A DNA stretch of 64,000 bases, from positions 3,061,501 through 3,125,500 of the forward strand of contig NZ_CP125098.1 of the NCBI RefSeq assembly GCF_030020805.1, in the 5' to 3' direction. The stretch's first letter is position 1; every line of letters begins with the position of its first letter. Made by a program: the position numbers and the translations under genes. This document shows, one piece after another, positions 26,619 through 34,733 of the stretch. Source of the stretch: Paenibacillus sp. RC67 (GTDB taxonomy: Bacteria; Bacillota; Bacilli; Paenibacillales; NBRC-103111). The notes beneath the pieces were generated by a model, which had not been told where the DNA came from, did no database searches, and was given only the letters and a program-made list of their open reading frames with translations.

Positions 26619-27740
26619 ATGAATCCAAGATATAAACCCTTATTGCAATCTTATGAATTCCATAGTGGAGTTCAATTGCATAATCGCATTGTTATGGCAC
26701 CTATGACGAATTGGTCTTCTCATCTTGACGGTTCGGTTTCAGACGAAGAGGTACAATATTATGAGCGACGCTCTGGACAAGTGGGCATGGTTATCACTGC
26801 ATGTGCATATGTTACGCCAAACGGGAAAGGATTCCATGGTGAATTCGGTGCCGACCGCGATGAAATGATACCGAGTTTGCGGCGTTTGGCGACTGCTATC
26901 AAGGAAAAGGGCTCTAAGGCCGTTTTGCAAATTTTCCATGGAGGACGCGAATGCCCTCCTGAATTGGTGCCGGGTGGAGAAGTTGTCAGTGCAGGGAGTG
27001 TGCCGAGCACACAGAATCCGTCTGTAACACCACGCACGTTGTCCAGCGAAGAGGTTGCATCTATTGTTAAAGATTTTGGCGAAGCTACCCGAAGAGCTAT
27101 TGAAGCGGGTTATGACGGTGTTGAGATCCATGGAGCTAACGGTTATTTGATTCAACAGTTTTTCTCTCCGCATTCGAACACTCGCGACGATCAATGGGGT
27201 GGGGATCTGACCAAACGCATGGCGTTTCCTCTTGCTGTAGTCGATGAAATTAAAAGAGTTGCAGCAGAATACGCCAAAAGCTCCTTCCTGATAGGCTATC
27301 GATTTTCACCCGAAGAAGCAGAGACACCTGGGATTACTATGACGGACACTCTTGAGCTTGTAAATGCTCTTATTACAAAAGAGCTGGATTACCTCCATGT
27401 GTCCTTACTGGATTTCTGGTCTAAGCCGCGCAGTGGAGACGAACTGGATCGCCCGCGGATGGATTTAATCAAGGAGAAAGTAGCCAATAGAGTTCCACTA
27501 ATCGGGGTGGGTTCCATCCATAGCGCTGAGGAAGCTCTAAAAGCTTTTGAAACAGGGATTCCGCTTATTGCGCTTGGAAGAGAGCTCATTATGGATCCTG
27601 ATTGGGTAAAGAAAGTAGAAGACGGGCATGAAGCTGAAATTGAAACTACTTTGAGCAAAGACGCTCAGGAACGTTTATTGATACCTGATCCGTTATGGAA
27701 AGGTATTATGAATGCACCAGGCTGGTTCCCTATTGTCTAA
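26619..27740 (+). CDS. Old-yellow-enzyme family NADH:flavin oxidoreductase
   Basis: The product (373 aa) is an FMN TIM-barrel: LHNRIVMAPMTNWSSH (FMN binding), LQIFHGGREC, YDGVEIHGANGYLIQQFFSPHSNTRDDQWGG (quoted parts: GVEIHGANGYLIQQF and SNTRDDQWGG) and the phosphate loop VGSIHSAEEA then ALGRELIMDPDW. Enzymes of this group reduce enones, quinones and nitro compounds. AGGAGG precedes the ATG by 8 nt. It is followed after 39 nt by an alcohol dehydrogenase gene with its own terminator, so both are probably one operon, likely under a peroxide- or metal-responsive Fur-family regulator. Confidence 0.93.
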   Translation: MNPRYKPLLQSYEFHSGVQLHNRIVMAPMTNWSSHLDGSVSDEEVQYYERRSGQVGMVITACAYVTPNGKGFHGEFGADRDEMIPSLRRLATAIKEKGSKAVLQIFHGGRECPPELVPGGEVVSAGSVPSTQNPSVTPRTLSSEEVASIVKDFGEATRRAIEAGYDGVEIHGANGYLIQQFFSPHSNTRDDQWGGDLTKRMAFPLAVVDEIKRVAAEYAKSSFLIGYRFSPEEAETPGITMTDTLELVNALITKELDYLHVSLLDFWSKPRSGDELDRPRMDLIKEKVANRVPLIGVGSIHSAEEALKAFETGIPLIALGRELIMDPDWVKKVEDGHEAEIETTLSKDAQERLLIPDPLWKGIMNAPGWFPIV

Positions 27741-27779
27741 ATTGTAATTTCTAATAATATTCAGGAGGTTTAAAGCAAT

Positions 27780-28943
27780 ATGAACTCATTCACATTTCAA
27801 AACCCGACGAAGCTGATCTTCGGGAAAGGTCAATTAGAGCAATTAGCAGCTGAGGTTCAAACTTACGGGAAACGTGTTCTGCTTGTGTATGGAGGAGGAA
27901 GTATTAAGCGGAACGGATTGTATGAGAAGGTTATCAGTATATTGAACGGTATTGGGGCTCATGTAACCGAATTAAGCGGTGTTGAGCCTAACCCACGGCT
28001 TACTACGGTGCATAAGGGTGTGGAGCTTTGCCGTAAAGAAAATATTGATTTAATCCTCGCTGTAGGCGGCGGAAGTGTTATCGATTGCTCCAAAGCTATT
28101 GCAGTTGGGGCCAAATATGAAGGCGATGTATGGGATGTCATTACCCGTAAAGCAGCAGCGACAGGAGCGCTTCCTTTGGGAACCGTATTGACTATCGCGG
28201 CAACTGGTTCTGAAATGAATGCGGGATCAGTTATTACGAACTGGGAGACCAAAGAAAAGCTGGGCTGGGGAAGCCCATTCTCCTTCCCTAAGTTTTCTAT
28301 TCTCGATCCGGAGCATACCTTATCTTTGCCGGCTGATCAGACCGTTTATGGAATGGTTGATATCATGTCCCATGTGCTGGAATCTTACTTCCATCATGTT
28401 CCGAACACGCCGGTCCAGGATGGCTTCTGTGAAACGATTCTGAGAACGGTGATCGACACGGCGCCGAAGCTGCTCCAGGACTTGCAAAGCTTCGAACATC
28501 GCTCGACTATTCTATATTCCGGTACGATGGCTTTGAACGGAATACTCAGCATGGGTATACGTGGAGACTGGGCTACTCACAATCTGGAGCATGCCGTATC
28601 TGCGGTTCATGATATTCCTCATGGCGGCGGCTTGGCTATCCTGTTCCCGAACTGGATGAAATATAATCTGGATGCGGGTGTAGAGCGATTTAAGCAGTTT
28701 GCGGTTAATGTGTTCGACGTAAGTGCAGAGGGGAAAACCGATCGGCAGGTGGCTGAAGAGGGAATTGAAGCGCTGCGTGCATTCTGGAATTCCATTGGTG
28801 CGCCTAGTCGATTGCAGGATTATAAAATTGACGCATCTTCAATAGAGGAGATGGCGGATAAAGCTATGATCTATGGAGATTACGGTTATTTCAAAAAGCT
28901 GAATCGTGAAGATACGGTGGCTATTTATAAGCTTTCTCTATAA
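27780..28943 (+). CDS. Iron-containing alcohol dehydrogenase (butanol dehydrogenase type)
   Basis: The 387-residue protein has the NAD motif [16 protein letters not shown] (about residues 95-110) and the metal site region [11 protein letters not shown] plus [21 protein letters not shown], with the His ligands of the group III iron-dependent ADH family. It resembles YugJ/YugK and clostridial BdhA/B. These enzymes interconvert aldehydes such as butyraldehyde with alcohols. It is the second gene after the OYE protein (39 nt gap), suggesting joint removal of reactive carbonyls. A strong terminator closes the unit. Confidence 0.94.
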   Translation: MNSFTFQNPTKLIFGKGQLEQLAAEVQTYGKRVLLVYGGGSIKRNGLYEKVISILNGIGAHVTELSGVEPNPRLTTVHKGVELCRKENIDLILAVGGGSVIDCSKAIAVGAKYEGDVWDVITRKAAATGALPLGTVLTIAATGSEMNAGSVITNWETKEKLGWGSPFSFPKFSILDPEHTLSLPADQTVYGMVDIMSHVLESYFHHVPNTPVQDGFCETILRTVIDTAPKLLQDLQSFEHRSTILYSGTMALNGILSMGIRGDWATHNLEHAVSAVHDIPHGGGLAILFPNWMKYNLDAGVERFKQFAVNVFDVSAEGKTDRQVAEEGIEALRAFWNSIGAPSRLQDYKIDASSIEEMADKAMIYGDYGYFKKLNREDTVAIYKLSL

Positions 28944-28966
28944 ATCATTATCGCAGAATAATGGGG

Positions 28967-28994
28967 AGGGACGTCTCGTGGCGTCCCTTTTTTT
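28967..28994 (+). terminator. Terminator of the OYE-ADH operon
   Basis: AGGGACG (28967-28973) pairs with CGTCCCT (28982-28988), followed by seven T. Confidence 0.92.
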
Positions 28995-29025
28995 GCATAA
29001 TATATGTCCACAAAAATGAATAAAA

Positions 29026-29051
29026 CCAACCCCCGCTATACCAGGGATTGG
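29026..29051 (-). terminator. Terminator of the yjcZ-like gene
   Basis: CCAACCCC (29026-29033) and GGGATTGG (29044-29051) pair, and the minus strand continues with TTTTATTC. It ends the minus-strand gene at 29071. Confidence 0.75.
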
Positions 29052-29070
29052 ATTTACTCTTACATTTACA

Positions 29071-29190
29071 TTAGATCCAAGAGCGGCCAACAATAACAAG
29101 AAGGATGAACAGAACCAAGATTACGCCTGTACTCGTAAAAGCTCCGCCAAGACCGCAGCTACCACCAATTCCGCCTACTAATCCGCCCAT
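29071..29190 (-). CDS. yjcZ: YjcZ-family sporulation protein, 39 aa
   Basis: A short gene from ATG at 29190 has GAGGAG about 9 nt upstream. The product begins with a glycine-rich stretch (MGGLVGGIGGSCGLGG) and ends in a hydrophobic helix, ILVLFILLVIVGRSWI. This glycine-plus-VLFILLIIVG ending is the mark of the YjcZ/YhaL-type sporulation peptides of Bacillales. It has its own terminator. The frame is missed if only longer ORFs are considered. Confidence 0.8.
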   Translation of the reverse strand: MGGLVGGIGGSCGLGGAFTSTGVILVLFILLVIVGRSWI

Positions 29191-29230
29191 TGTTGAATTC
29201 TCCTCTCAGCAACTCGTTTTAGAATGGGGA

Positions 29231-29321
29231 ATACTTAATCCCAAAATTAAGATATGTAAATCCAACACGAAATGCTTGGACGTATGTCATTAAGGTACAA
29301 ATGGGGCGTTGGATTAAGTAT
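29231..29321. repeat. Nested inverted repeats between two small genes
   Basis: ATACTTAATCC (29231-29241 region) is complementary to GGATTAAGTAT (29311-29321), and AATCCAAC (about 29259) to GTTGGATT (about 29308). A small hairpin CTTAAT-CCCAAA-ATTAAG lies inside. The right arm reaches the stop codon of the gene at 29321-29467. The function could be processing or termination of that minus-strand transcript. Confidence 0.45.
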
Positions 29322-29467
29322 CATCCTACCGTTTTGGGAAGTGGAACGCCCTTCTCAGAAATCGAGTATATATGGACGACCGTATTGTTTGCTTTCCACA
29401 TTTCATAGCGAATTTTTGGGATACTCAATTGAAGAATAATACGATTGCAATCCACAGGTTGCTTCAT
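29321..29467 (-). CDS. Small hypothetical protein, 48 aa
   Basis: From ATG at 29467 a 48-residue product (MKQPVDCNRIILQLSIPKIR at the start) can be read. AGGAGG lies 8 nt upstream, a strong signal. It has no membrane helix, one cysteine, and alternating hydrophobic residues that suggest beta strands. I do not recognise it. On its upstream side is a structured leader with a terminator-like hairpin (29507-29591), so its expression may be conditional. Confidence 0.5.
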   Translation of the reverse strand: MKQPVDCNRIILQLSIPKIRYEMWKANNTVVHIYSISEKGVPLPKTVG

Positions 29468-29506
29468 ATGTAGTACCTCCTGTCCTTGGTTTTAGTTGTA
29501 AGCTCC

Positions 29507-29591
29507 AAAAATAAAGACCACCTTTCCGCAGAAAGGTGGCCGGGTTGCACTACTCGCTCCTTCGAATCTAAGTGCCCATATACAGATTCGA
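29507..29591 (-). promoter_or_regulatory. Structured leader with terminator on the minus strand
   Basis: Reading the minus strand, a stem TCGAATCT/AGATTCGA (29591-29584 with 29569-29562) is followed by GGAGCGAGTAGTGCAACCCGG and then a terminator hairpin CCACCTTTC/GAAAGGTGG (29539-29518) with a U-rich run. It ends 40 nt before the 48-aa gene. This order (stem, linker, terminator) resembles a regulatory leader, but it does not match any riboswitch class I can name. Confidence 0.45.
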
Positions 29592-29705
29592 TATCATTGC
29601 TTGCCTAAACAGTATAATAACAAAAAAGCCGAATGCATTCTGTTTGAAAATACACAAAAACTAATATTTCATAGCAAGATGGGATAATTAGTAATCGTTA
29701 TTAGA

Positions 29706-29734
29706 TTGCAACAATAAATACCATATGATATTAT
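29706..29734 (+). promoter_or_regulatory. Promoter of the ABC-F leader transcript
   Basis: TTGCAA (29706-29711) and TATTAT (29729-29734) are separated by exactly 17 bp. The start would be near 29741, about 20 nt before the leader ribosome binding site. Confidence 0.65.
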
Positions 29735-29770
29735 GGAAATAGTTGTTTATTCGATTCGGTGAAAGGGGGT

Positions 29771-29898
29771 GTCAAAATGTTGCAAGTTACCGCGCGTAGT
29801 AAATGGTCCCTATTTTGGGTGCATCTGACTACGATCGTATTTCGTTCAGTTGCGAACGGGAGAGGTCTGTCTTTTTACGGTAACTGCAACGTTTTGAC
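29771..29898 (+). promoter_or_regulatory. 21-bp stem enclosing the ABC-F leader peptide start
   Basis: GTCAAAA (29771-29777) pairs with TTTTGAC (29892-29898), T29778 with G29891, GTTGCA (29779-29784) with TGCAAC (29885-29890), and, after one bulged A, GTTACCG (29786-29792) with CGGTAAC (29878-29884). The stem takes up the spacer and start codon of the leader ORF, whose ribosome binding site lies immediately upstream. Translation of the leader and formation of the stem therefore exclude each other. Confidence 0.75.
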
Positions 29899-29911
29899 CC
29901 TGCAGCTCTAA
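29777..29911 (+). CDS. Leader peptide of the ABC-F gene, 44 aa
   Basis: The ORF starts at ATG 29777 with GAAAGGGGGTG 7 nt upstream, almost the full anti-Shine-Dalgarno complement. The peptide begins MLQVTARSKWSLFWVHLTT and ends TLQL. It runs across both arms of the 21-bp stem (29771-29898). ABC-F antibiotic-resistance genes such as vmlR, and erm genes, are often controlled this way: a drug-stalled ribosome on the leader opens the stem and alters downstream folding. I do not recognise the peptide as a known one. Confidence 0.65.
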   Translation: MLQVTARSKWSLFWVHLTTIVFRSVANGRGLSFYGNCNVLTLQL

Positions 29912-29961
29912 TGAAGTATCGGCAGTACTGCCTTTACGGTTAGACGCATATGGCGCAAAAG

Positions 29962-30002
29962 AAGCCACGGGTAAAAGGTTGCCTTTTATCTGTGGCTTTT
30001 TT
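29962..30002 (+). terminator. Attenuator terminator before the ABC-F gene
   Basis: AAGCCAC (29962-29968) pairs with GTGGCTT (29992-29998), and inside GTAAAAGG pairs with CCTTTTAT, followed by six T. It lies 42 nt ahead of the start codon, between leader and gene. The competing antiterminator is not obvious; TGGC (29951-29954) could pair with part of the 5' arm. Confidence 0.9.
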
Positions 30003-30043
30003 ATGCTGTCTTACCCAATAAATCGAATGAGAGTGTGATGAAC

Positions 30044-31963
30044 ATGTTGTTATGTACAATGGATAAAATGAGTAAAACTTGGGGCGGAACTCCCATTTTT
30101 CAAAATATGTCACTGGAAATTCATGAGGGAGACCGAATCGGTATGGTAGGCCCGAACGGCTGCGGCAAAACGACACTGCTGAAGCTGCTTGCAGGTCAAG
30201 AGAGTCCTGATCACGGAACCATTCATTACAAAAAGGGAAGCCAAGCTGCACTGCTCGATCAAATTCCCCAGAATGAGCAAGAGATTGTTGTAAAGGACGT
30301 TCTTCAGGAAGCCTTTGCTGACCTAAGCAAGATGCAAGAGCGGATGAAGGAATTGGAAGTCTTGATGGCTGATCCTCTTGCTTTGGACAAAGCTTTAAAG
30401 GAATACGGTATGTTACAGGATGCTTTTGCAAATCTGGGTGGATACGAGATGGATTCTAATATGTCGAGGGTTGTAAGCGGACTGGGGATTTCCCATCTGC
30501 TTCTCAATAAGTTCTGCCATCTGAGCGGCGGTGAGCGGACCAAAGTATGCTTAGCTCAACTATTGCTGCTTAAGCCGGATTTGCTGCTTCTGGATGAGCC
30601 GACCAACCATTTGGATTTGAACGCAGTAGAATGGCTGGAATCGTATTTGCAGGATTACAAGGGCAGCGTATTGGTTGTGTCGCATGACCGTTATTTTTTG
30701 GATCGTGTCGTGACTAAGGTGTTTGATATGGAAGGCGGAGTCATCGACGTGTACCATGGCAACTACTCCAATTTCATTGAAGAGAAGGAGCGCAATCTGC
30801 TGTTGGAATTTGCTTCGTATCAAGAACAACAGAAGAAGATCAAGAAGATGGAGGAAGCTATCAAGCGGATGCGGATTTGGGCTGCACAGGCCGATAATCC
30901 CAAGATGTTTAAGCGTGCCGCAGCTATGCAAAAGGCGCTGGACAGAATGGATAAGGTGAACCGGCCGGTTCTTGAACGGAAGAAAATCGGTTTGGCCTTC
31001 GAGGCGGGAGATCGCAGCGGAAAAGACGTAGTGATGCTGGAGCAGGTAGGGAAGTCGTTTGAGAGAAACGGTGTGACAAACCTTCTGTTTGATAATATCC
31101 ATATGCTGATTCGTTATCAGGATTTTACGGCAATCGTTGGAGAGAACGGGAGCGGCAAATCCACGATACTGAAAATGATAGCATCAGGGCTTCAGCCAGA
31201 TCGCGGGAGTGTGAAGATCGGCAGCGGAGTGAAAATCGGCTATTTGGCCCAGCAGGACGGGTTTGAAGACGAAGAAATGACGATAATTGACGCTTATCGC
31301 CAAGTTGCAATGGTGGAAGAAGGTATAGCTCGTGGTCAGCTCGCTAAGTTTTTATTTTATGGAGCGGCTGTATTCCGTAAGCTGAAGAGTATGAGCGGTG
31401 GAGAGCGAATGCGGCTTCGCTTCGCACAGCTGATGGTGCAGGACATTAATGTCCTGCTATTGGATGAACCGACGAATCACCTGGATATCGATTCGAGGGA
31501 AGCGCTGGAAGATACTTTGAAGGAGTTTTCGGGAACAGTCATTTGCGTATCGCACGACAGGTATTTTTTGAACAAATTATTTGATGTGACCTATTGGCTG
31601 GAGCATGGGAAGCTGACAAAGTATGACGGTCGTTACGATGAAGCAAGAGTGAAACGTGAGGAGCTGAAGCAGTACGTTCGGTCAAAGCAACCTGAAAACC
31701 CGGATACTGGCTCGGAAAAAGTGAACGTAGATAAATCGGAGATTAAGCATCGATTATCTAAAACAACCTCGGTGTTGGAAAAGCAGATGAATAAGCTGGA
31801 AATGGACATTGCTTTGATGGAACGGAAAATCGTATTGTTGGATGAAGCAATGCAGATAGAAGCGGACAACAGCAAGCTTGTAGCTATGCACAACGAAAAA
31901 CTACTCCTGGAAGCGGAGCGGGAGCTAATGTATCAGCAGTTGGATACGATCTTGCAGGATTAG
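30044..31963 (+). CDS. ABC-F family ATPase, ribosome-associated
   Basis: The protein has two ABC cassettes in one chain and no membrane part: Walker A GPNGCGKT and GENGSGKST, signatures LSGGERTK and MSGGERMR, and Walker B LLLLDEPTNHLDL and VLLLDEPTNHLDI. The linker between cassettes (about 245-320) includes KMFKRAAAMQKALDRMDK, the region that reaches the peptidyl-transferase centre in ABC-F factors. Length (640 aa) and a C-terminal coiled coil (about 545-640) resemble YdiF/Uup-type proteins. The start is uncertain between ATG 30038 and 30044 because the ribosome binding site (GAGAG) is weak. With a leader peptide and terminator upstream, a role in antibiotic protection or stalled-ribosome rescue is likely. 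Confidence 0.9.
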   Translation: MLLCTMDKMSKTWGGTPIFQNMSLEIHEGDRIGMVGPNGCGKTTLLKLLAGQESPDHGTIHYKKGSQAALLDQIPQNEQEIVVKDVLQEAFADLSKMQERMKELEVLMADPLALDKALKEYGMLQDAFANLGGYEMDSNMSRVVSGLGISHLLLNKFCHLSGGERTKVCLAQLLLLKPDLLLLDEPTNHLDLNAVEWLESYLQDYKGSVLVVSHDRYFLDRVVTKVFDMEGGVIDVYHGNYSNFIEEKERNLLLEFASYQEQQKKIKKMEEAIKRMRIWAAQADNPKMFKRAAAMQKALDRMDKVNRPVLERKKIGLAFEAGDRSGKDVVMLEQVGKSFERNGVTNLLFDNIHMLIRYQDFTAIVGENGSGKSTILKMIASGLQPDRGSVKIGSGVKIGYLAQQDGFEDEEMTIIDAYRQVAMVEEGIARGQLAKFLFYGAAVFRKLKSMSGGERMRLRFAQLMVQDINVLLLDEPTNHLDIDSREALEDTLKEFSGTVICVSHDRYFLNKLFDVTYWLEHGKLTKYDGRYDEARVKREELKQYVRSKQPENPDTGSEKVNVDKSEIKHRLSKTTSVLEKQMNKLEMDIALMERKIVLLDEAMQIEADNSKLVAMHNEKLLLEAERELMYQQLDTILQD

Positions 31964-32057
31964 TAGGGAATTCCGGTTCTTGAGGTCTTGAAGTGAAACA
32001 TAATCGGTGAAAGTACGTAATGAAGAGTACGACATACAAATACTGGAGGTTGATGGA

Positions 32058-32894
32058 ATGAATACGGAATTAACCCAAAGCCCTAAGAAAATGAATTTGA
32101 ACTTTGTCGTAACGTCAATTTTCATTGTGCTGCTTATCGTTATTGCGGGACTGAACAGCTTTGCTTCCGTACAATATGGTCATGTCGGACTGTATAAGAC
32201 GTTCGGCAAATTAAATGATGATATTCTAGGTCCGGGAATTCATCTAAAGCTGCCATTCGTTCAGACGGTTATCCAAGTGAATACCCAAGTCACTAAGGCA
32301 GAAACCGATACTTCAGCGTCCTCCAAGGATCTCCAGCCGGTTTCCACACATGTTGCCGTTAACTATTCGGTTAATAAATCGGCCGCTTTTAATTTGATGA
32401 ACAATATTGGAGGGAACTTCGATACGGTTATCATATCTCCTGCGATTCAAGAGATTGTCAAAGAAGTGACAGCAAAATATCCAGCGGAAGATTTAATTGC
32501 CAAGAGGGATGTCGTGGCCGGAGAAATTAGCGATCATTTAACGAAGCGACTAGCTAAATACGATTTGATCGTCAATGATATCAATATCGTTAACTTTAAA
32601 TTCTCTGATGCGTTCAATCAATCCATCGAAGCCAAACAGGTTGCCCAGCAGCAAGCATTGAAAGCAGAAAACGACTTGAAGCGGATCGAGATTGAGGCTA
32701 AGCAGAAGATTGCTCAAGCCCAAGCAGAAGCGGAATCCTTGAAATTGAAAAAGCAGGAGATTACACCAGATTTAGTGCAGTTTAAGCAGATTGAAGTGCA
32801 GGAAAAGGCGCTTGAGAAATGGGACGGTCATCTGCCGAGTGTGACAGGCGGGGCAACTCCCTTCATCGATCTCAATTCGTTAAGTAAAAAATAA
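32058..32894 (+). CDS. SPFH/prohibitin-family membrane protein
   Basis: The protein (278 aa) has one N-terminal membrane helix (about residues 14-36) followed by an SPFH domain and a helical tail rich in Ala, Gln, Glu and Lys (about 190-250). GPGIHLKLPFVQTV near residue 72 and the tail are typical of prohibitin-like proteins, which form membrane-bound oligomers or microdomains. The ATG at 32058 is preferred because GGAGG is 9 nt upstream. It stands alone with a terminator after. Confidence 0.9.
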   Translation: MNTELTQSPKKMNLNFVVTSIFIVLLIVIAGLNSFASVQYGHVGLYKTFGKLNDDILGPGIHLKLPFVQTVIQVNTQVTKAETDTSASSKDLQPVSTHVAVNYSVNKSAAFNLMNNIGGNFDTVIISPAIQEIVKEVTAKYPAEDLIAKRDVVAGEISDHLTKRLAKYDLIVNDINIVNFKFSDAFNQSIEAKQVAQQQALKAENDLKRIEIEAKQKIAQAQAEAESLKLKKQEITPDLVQFKQIEVQEKALEKWDGHLPSVTGGATPFIDLNSLSKK

Positions 32895-33017
32895 CGGCTT
32901 CCGTTTCTAGTATTGGTTCTATCGACTTTTATGGTTAAAAATGGTAAAGTGTAGGGGTAGCTTGAAGCTATATTCCTGCACTTTCAAAAATGATACCATG
33001 TAAATTACAGTCTTAAG

Positions 33018-33040
33018 ACCGCCTGTGGGGCGGTTTTTTA
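33018..33040 (+). terminator. Terminator of the SPFH gene
   Basis: ACCGCC (33018-33023) pairs with GGCGGT (33029-33034), followed by six T. Confidence 0.9.
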
Positions 33041-33076
33041 GTTTCGTATAGAATGATTAGAAGGGAAGGAATAGGA

Positions 33077-33639
33077 ATGTACGCAGTCGAAATGTTTTTT
33101 GACACGAATCTAGAGGATTTCGTAAAGGATGTATGGAAGGAGCTCCATCATCAGTCCATCTCAAGCTATATGTATGATATCGAAGAGCTTAGGCCTCATC
33201 TTACTTTGGCCGTATATAATGAAGTGCAGGAAAGCGCGATTGCTGATCTAGTTAAGGATTTTAGGGGATTTTTTTTCATATCCAAAAACCGCTGAGGATT
33301 CATTTTGACAGCATCGGGATATTTCCTGTAACACGAACATGTTACCTAGCTCCCACGATTACTCAAGAGCTGCTGCAGCTTCATGCTGCATTCCACAGAC
33401 ATTTTGAACGGTATCAGCAGACGGCGAATCCGTACTATATTCCCAATAAGTGGAGCCCGCACTGTACACTTGCCACACAGCTTCATGAGGAAAAGATTGT
33501 CGAGGCAGTGCAGCACAGCTTGAACCGCTTCAAACCTTTTCAAACGGAGATAATTGAAATCGGTTTGGTTGAAATTATGTTCAATGGCGACAAATGCATT
33601 AGAAGCAGAACTGTCGCTTCGGTTCCTTTAGTGAAATAA
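33077..33639 (+). pseudogene. 2'-5' RNA ligase-like protein, frameshifted
   Basis: Two halves of one protein lie in different frames. The first (from ATG 33077, AAGGAA upstream) contains HLTL in ELRPHLTLAVY, and the second, ending at TAA 33637, contains HCTL in WSPHCTLATQ: the two HxTx motifs of 2H phosphoesterases (2'-5' RNA ligase superfamily). The frame breaks at eight T at about 33269-33276; one more T would restore it. As written, the first frame stops at 33295. Either a real mutation or a homopolymer sequencing error explains this. Confidence 0.75.
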
Positions 33640-33700
33640 TTGTTAGGGTATAGTTGTTTATAGTTGTAAGGAAAATAATTGGAGTAAATGAGGATAAAGA

Positions 33701-34327
33701 ATGAACCGACCACATTTTTCGATAGAGCTAACTATTCAAGAATTTGAAAATCATTATTGGTATAAAACAGATTTGGTCGATATATGCCGCACCTATCACA
33801 TCTCTCCATCAGGGACAAAAGCGGAGCTAGAACAGAGGATTAAAAAATTATTGAGTGGTGAAGCTGTGAAGGATGACCGGAAAGTGAATACGACGATTAG
33901 AAAGAATCACAGGGGAACAGAAGAGATATCTCTTCATACGAAGCTTATTCCTGATGGATTTAAATTCAATGCGAGGGCTCGTGAATTTTTTGCTCAATAC
34001 TTTAACTTGCCGAAGTTCTCGTTTACCAAGGATATGGCGGCGGCATTAAGAGAGGCAGAACGTCAAGGTGATATGGAAATGACCGTGGCGGATTTAATTG
34101 ATATTTATAATGGGAAGAAAGTCGTCGAAGGCCCGGAGGAAAAAACATATCAGTGGAATAATTTCGTTAAAGATTTCAATAAAGATCCTGGATCGAACCT
34201 AATAAAAGAAGATCGAATGAAAGTAGCGGCAGCGCTATGGACAACTGTACGCGACACTCCGGGTAGTAAACAATATTTGCCTCAGCTGTTAGACAGCTAT
34301 CTGAAGGATAAGATAAATAAAAATTAA
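33701..34327 (+). CDS. SAP-domain protein (DUF6434-type)
   Basis: The product (208 aa) starts with a SAP-like helix-extension-helix: LVDICRTYHISPSGTKAELEQRIKKLL at about residues 25-50, a DNA- or RNA-binding fold. After a basic linker (RKVNTTIRKNH) comes a C-terminal domain ending near KINKN. Proteins with this pairing are annotated as SAP plus DUF6434 and their role is unknown. The ATG follows GAGG with acceptable spacing. Confidence 0.8.
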   Translation: MNRPHFSIELTIQEFENHYWYKTDLVDICRTYHISPSGTKAELEQRIKKLLSGEAVKDDRKVNTTIRKNHRGTEEISLHTKLIPDGFKFNARAREFFAQYFNLPKFSFTKDMAAALREAERQGDMEMTVADLIDIYNGKKVVEGPEEKTYQWNNFVKDFNKDPGSNLIKEDRMKVAAALWTTVRDTPGSKQYLPQLLDSYLKDKINKN

Positions 34328-34412
34328 TTGATTATAGGAATGACTTCGTCATATATGTGGGGAGGTCTTTTTTTTATGTGATGAAATAAGCATAATATGT
34401 AAAATTAATTGT

Positions 34413-34704
34413 TGCAATCGATTTCATTGCATATTATACTCAATTCATCATCTTGATACTACTTTGTAATTGCAATATTACCATTAATAATGATTAAATT
34501 AAGAAATTAATTTGAGAGGGGAGGTCGCTGTTGTTCATAAGACTATTAAGGAATAATGAAATCGATTTCATTATTGTGTGAATTAGGGAATCAAATCTAA
34601 TTAATTAAAGCACTAAGGGGTTAGAGGATGAATAAAGTTAAGAATTAGTGATCATTTGGATTTGATGAGTATCAGTTGTATTGAAACAAATGAAATCGAT
34701 TTCA
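34413..34704. promoter_or_regulatory. Three cre-like palindromes upstream of the GH30 gene
   Basis: TGAAATCGATTTCA is found perfectly at 34557-34570 and 34691-34704, and with one change (TGCAATCGATTTCA) at 34413-34426. It matches the LacI/CcpA cre consensus TGWAANCGNTNWCA at every fixed position in the two perfect copies. The last one is 29 bp before the GH30 start. No LacI-type gene is in the window, so the regulator is either CcpA or a LacI-family repressor elsewhere. The rest of 34328-34733 holds no convincing gene. Confidence 0.7.
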
Positions 34705-34733
34705 GATTAACTAGAGGAAGAAGGAGAAACTAG

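Noticed and set aside
29105..29293. A 62-codon proline-rich plus-strand frame
   Set aside because: It is the reverse of the glycine-rich YjcZ-like gene, which has a ribosome binding site and terminator.
34533..34648. Two very short ORFs between the cre-like sites (16 and 6 codons), the second with AAGGGG upstream
   Set aside because: No stem-loop or terminator follows them, so a leader-peptide role is not supported.
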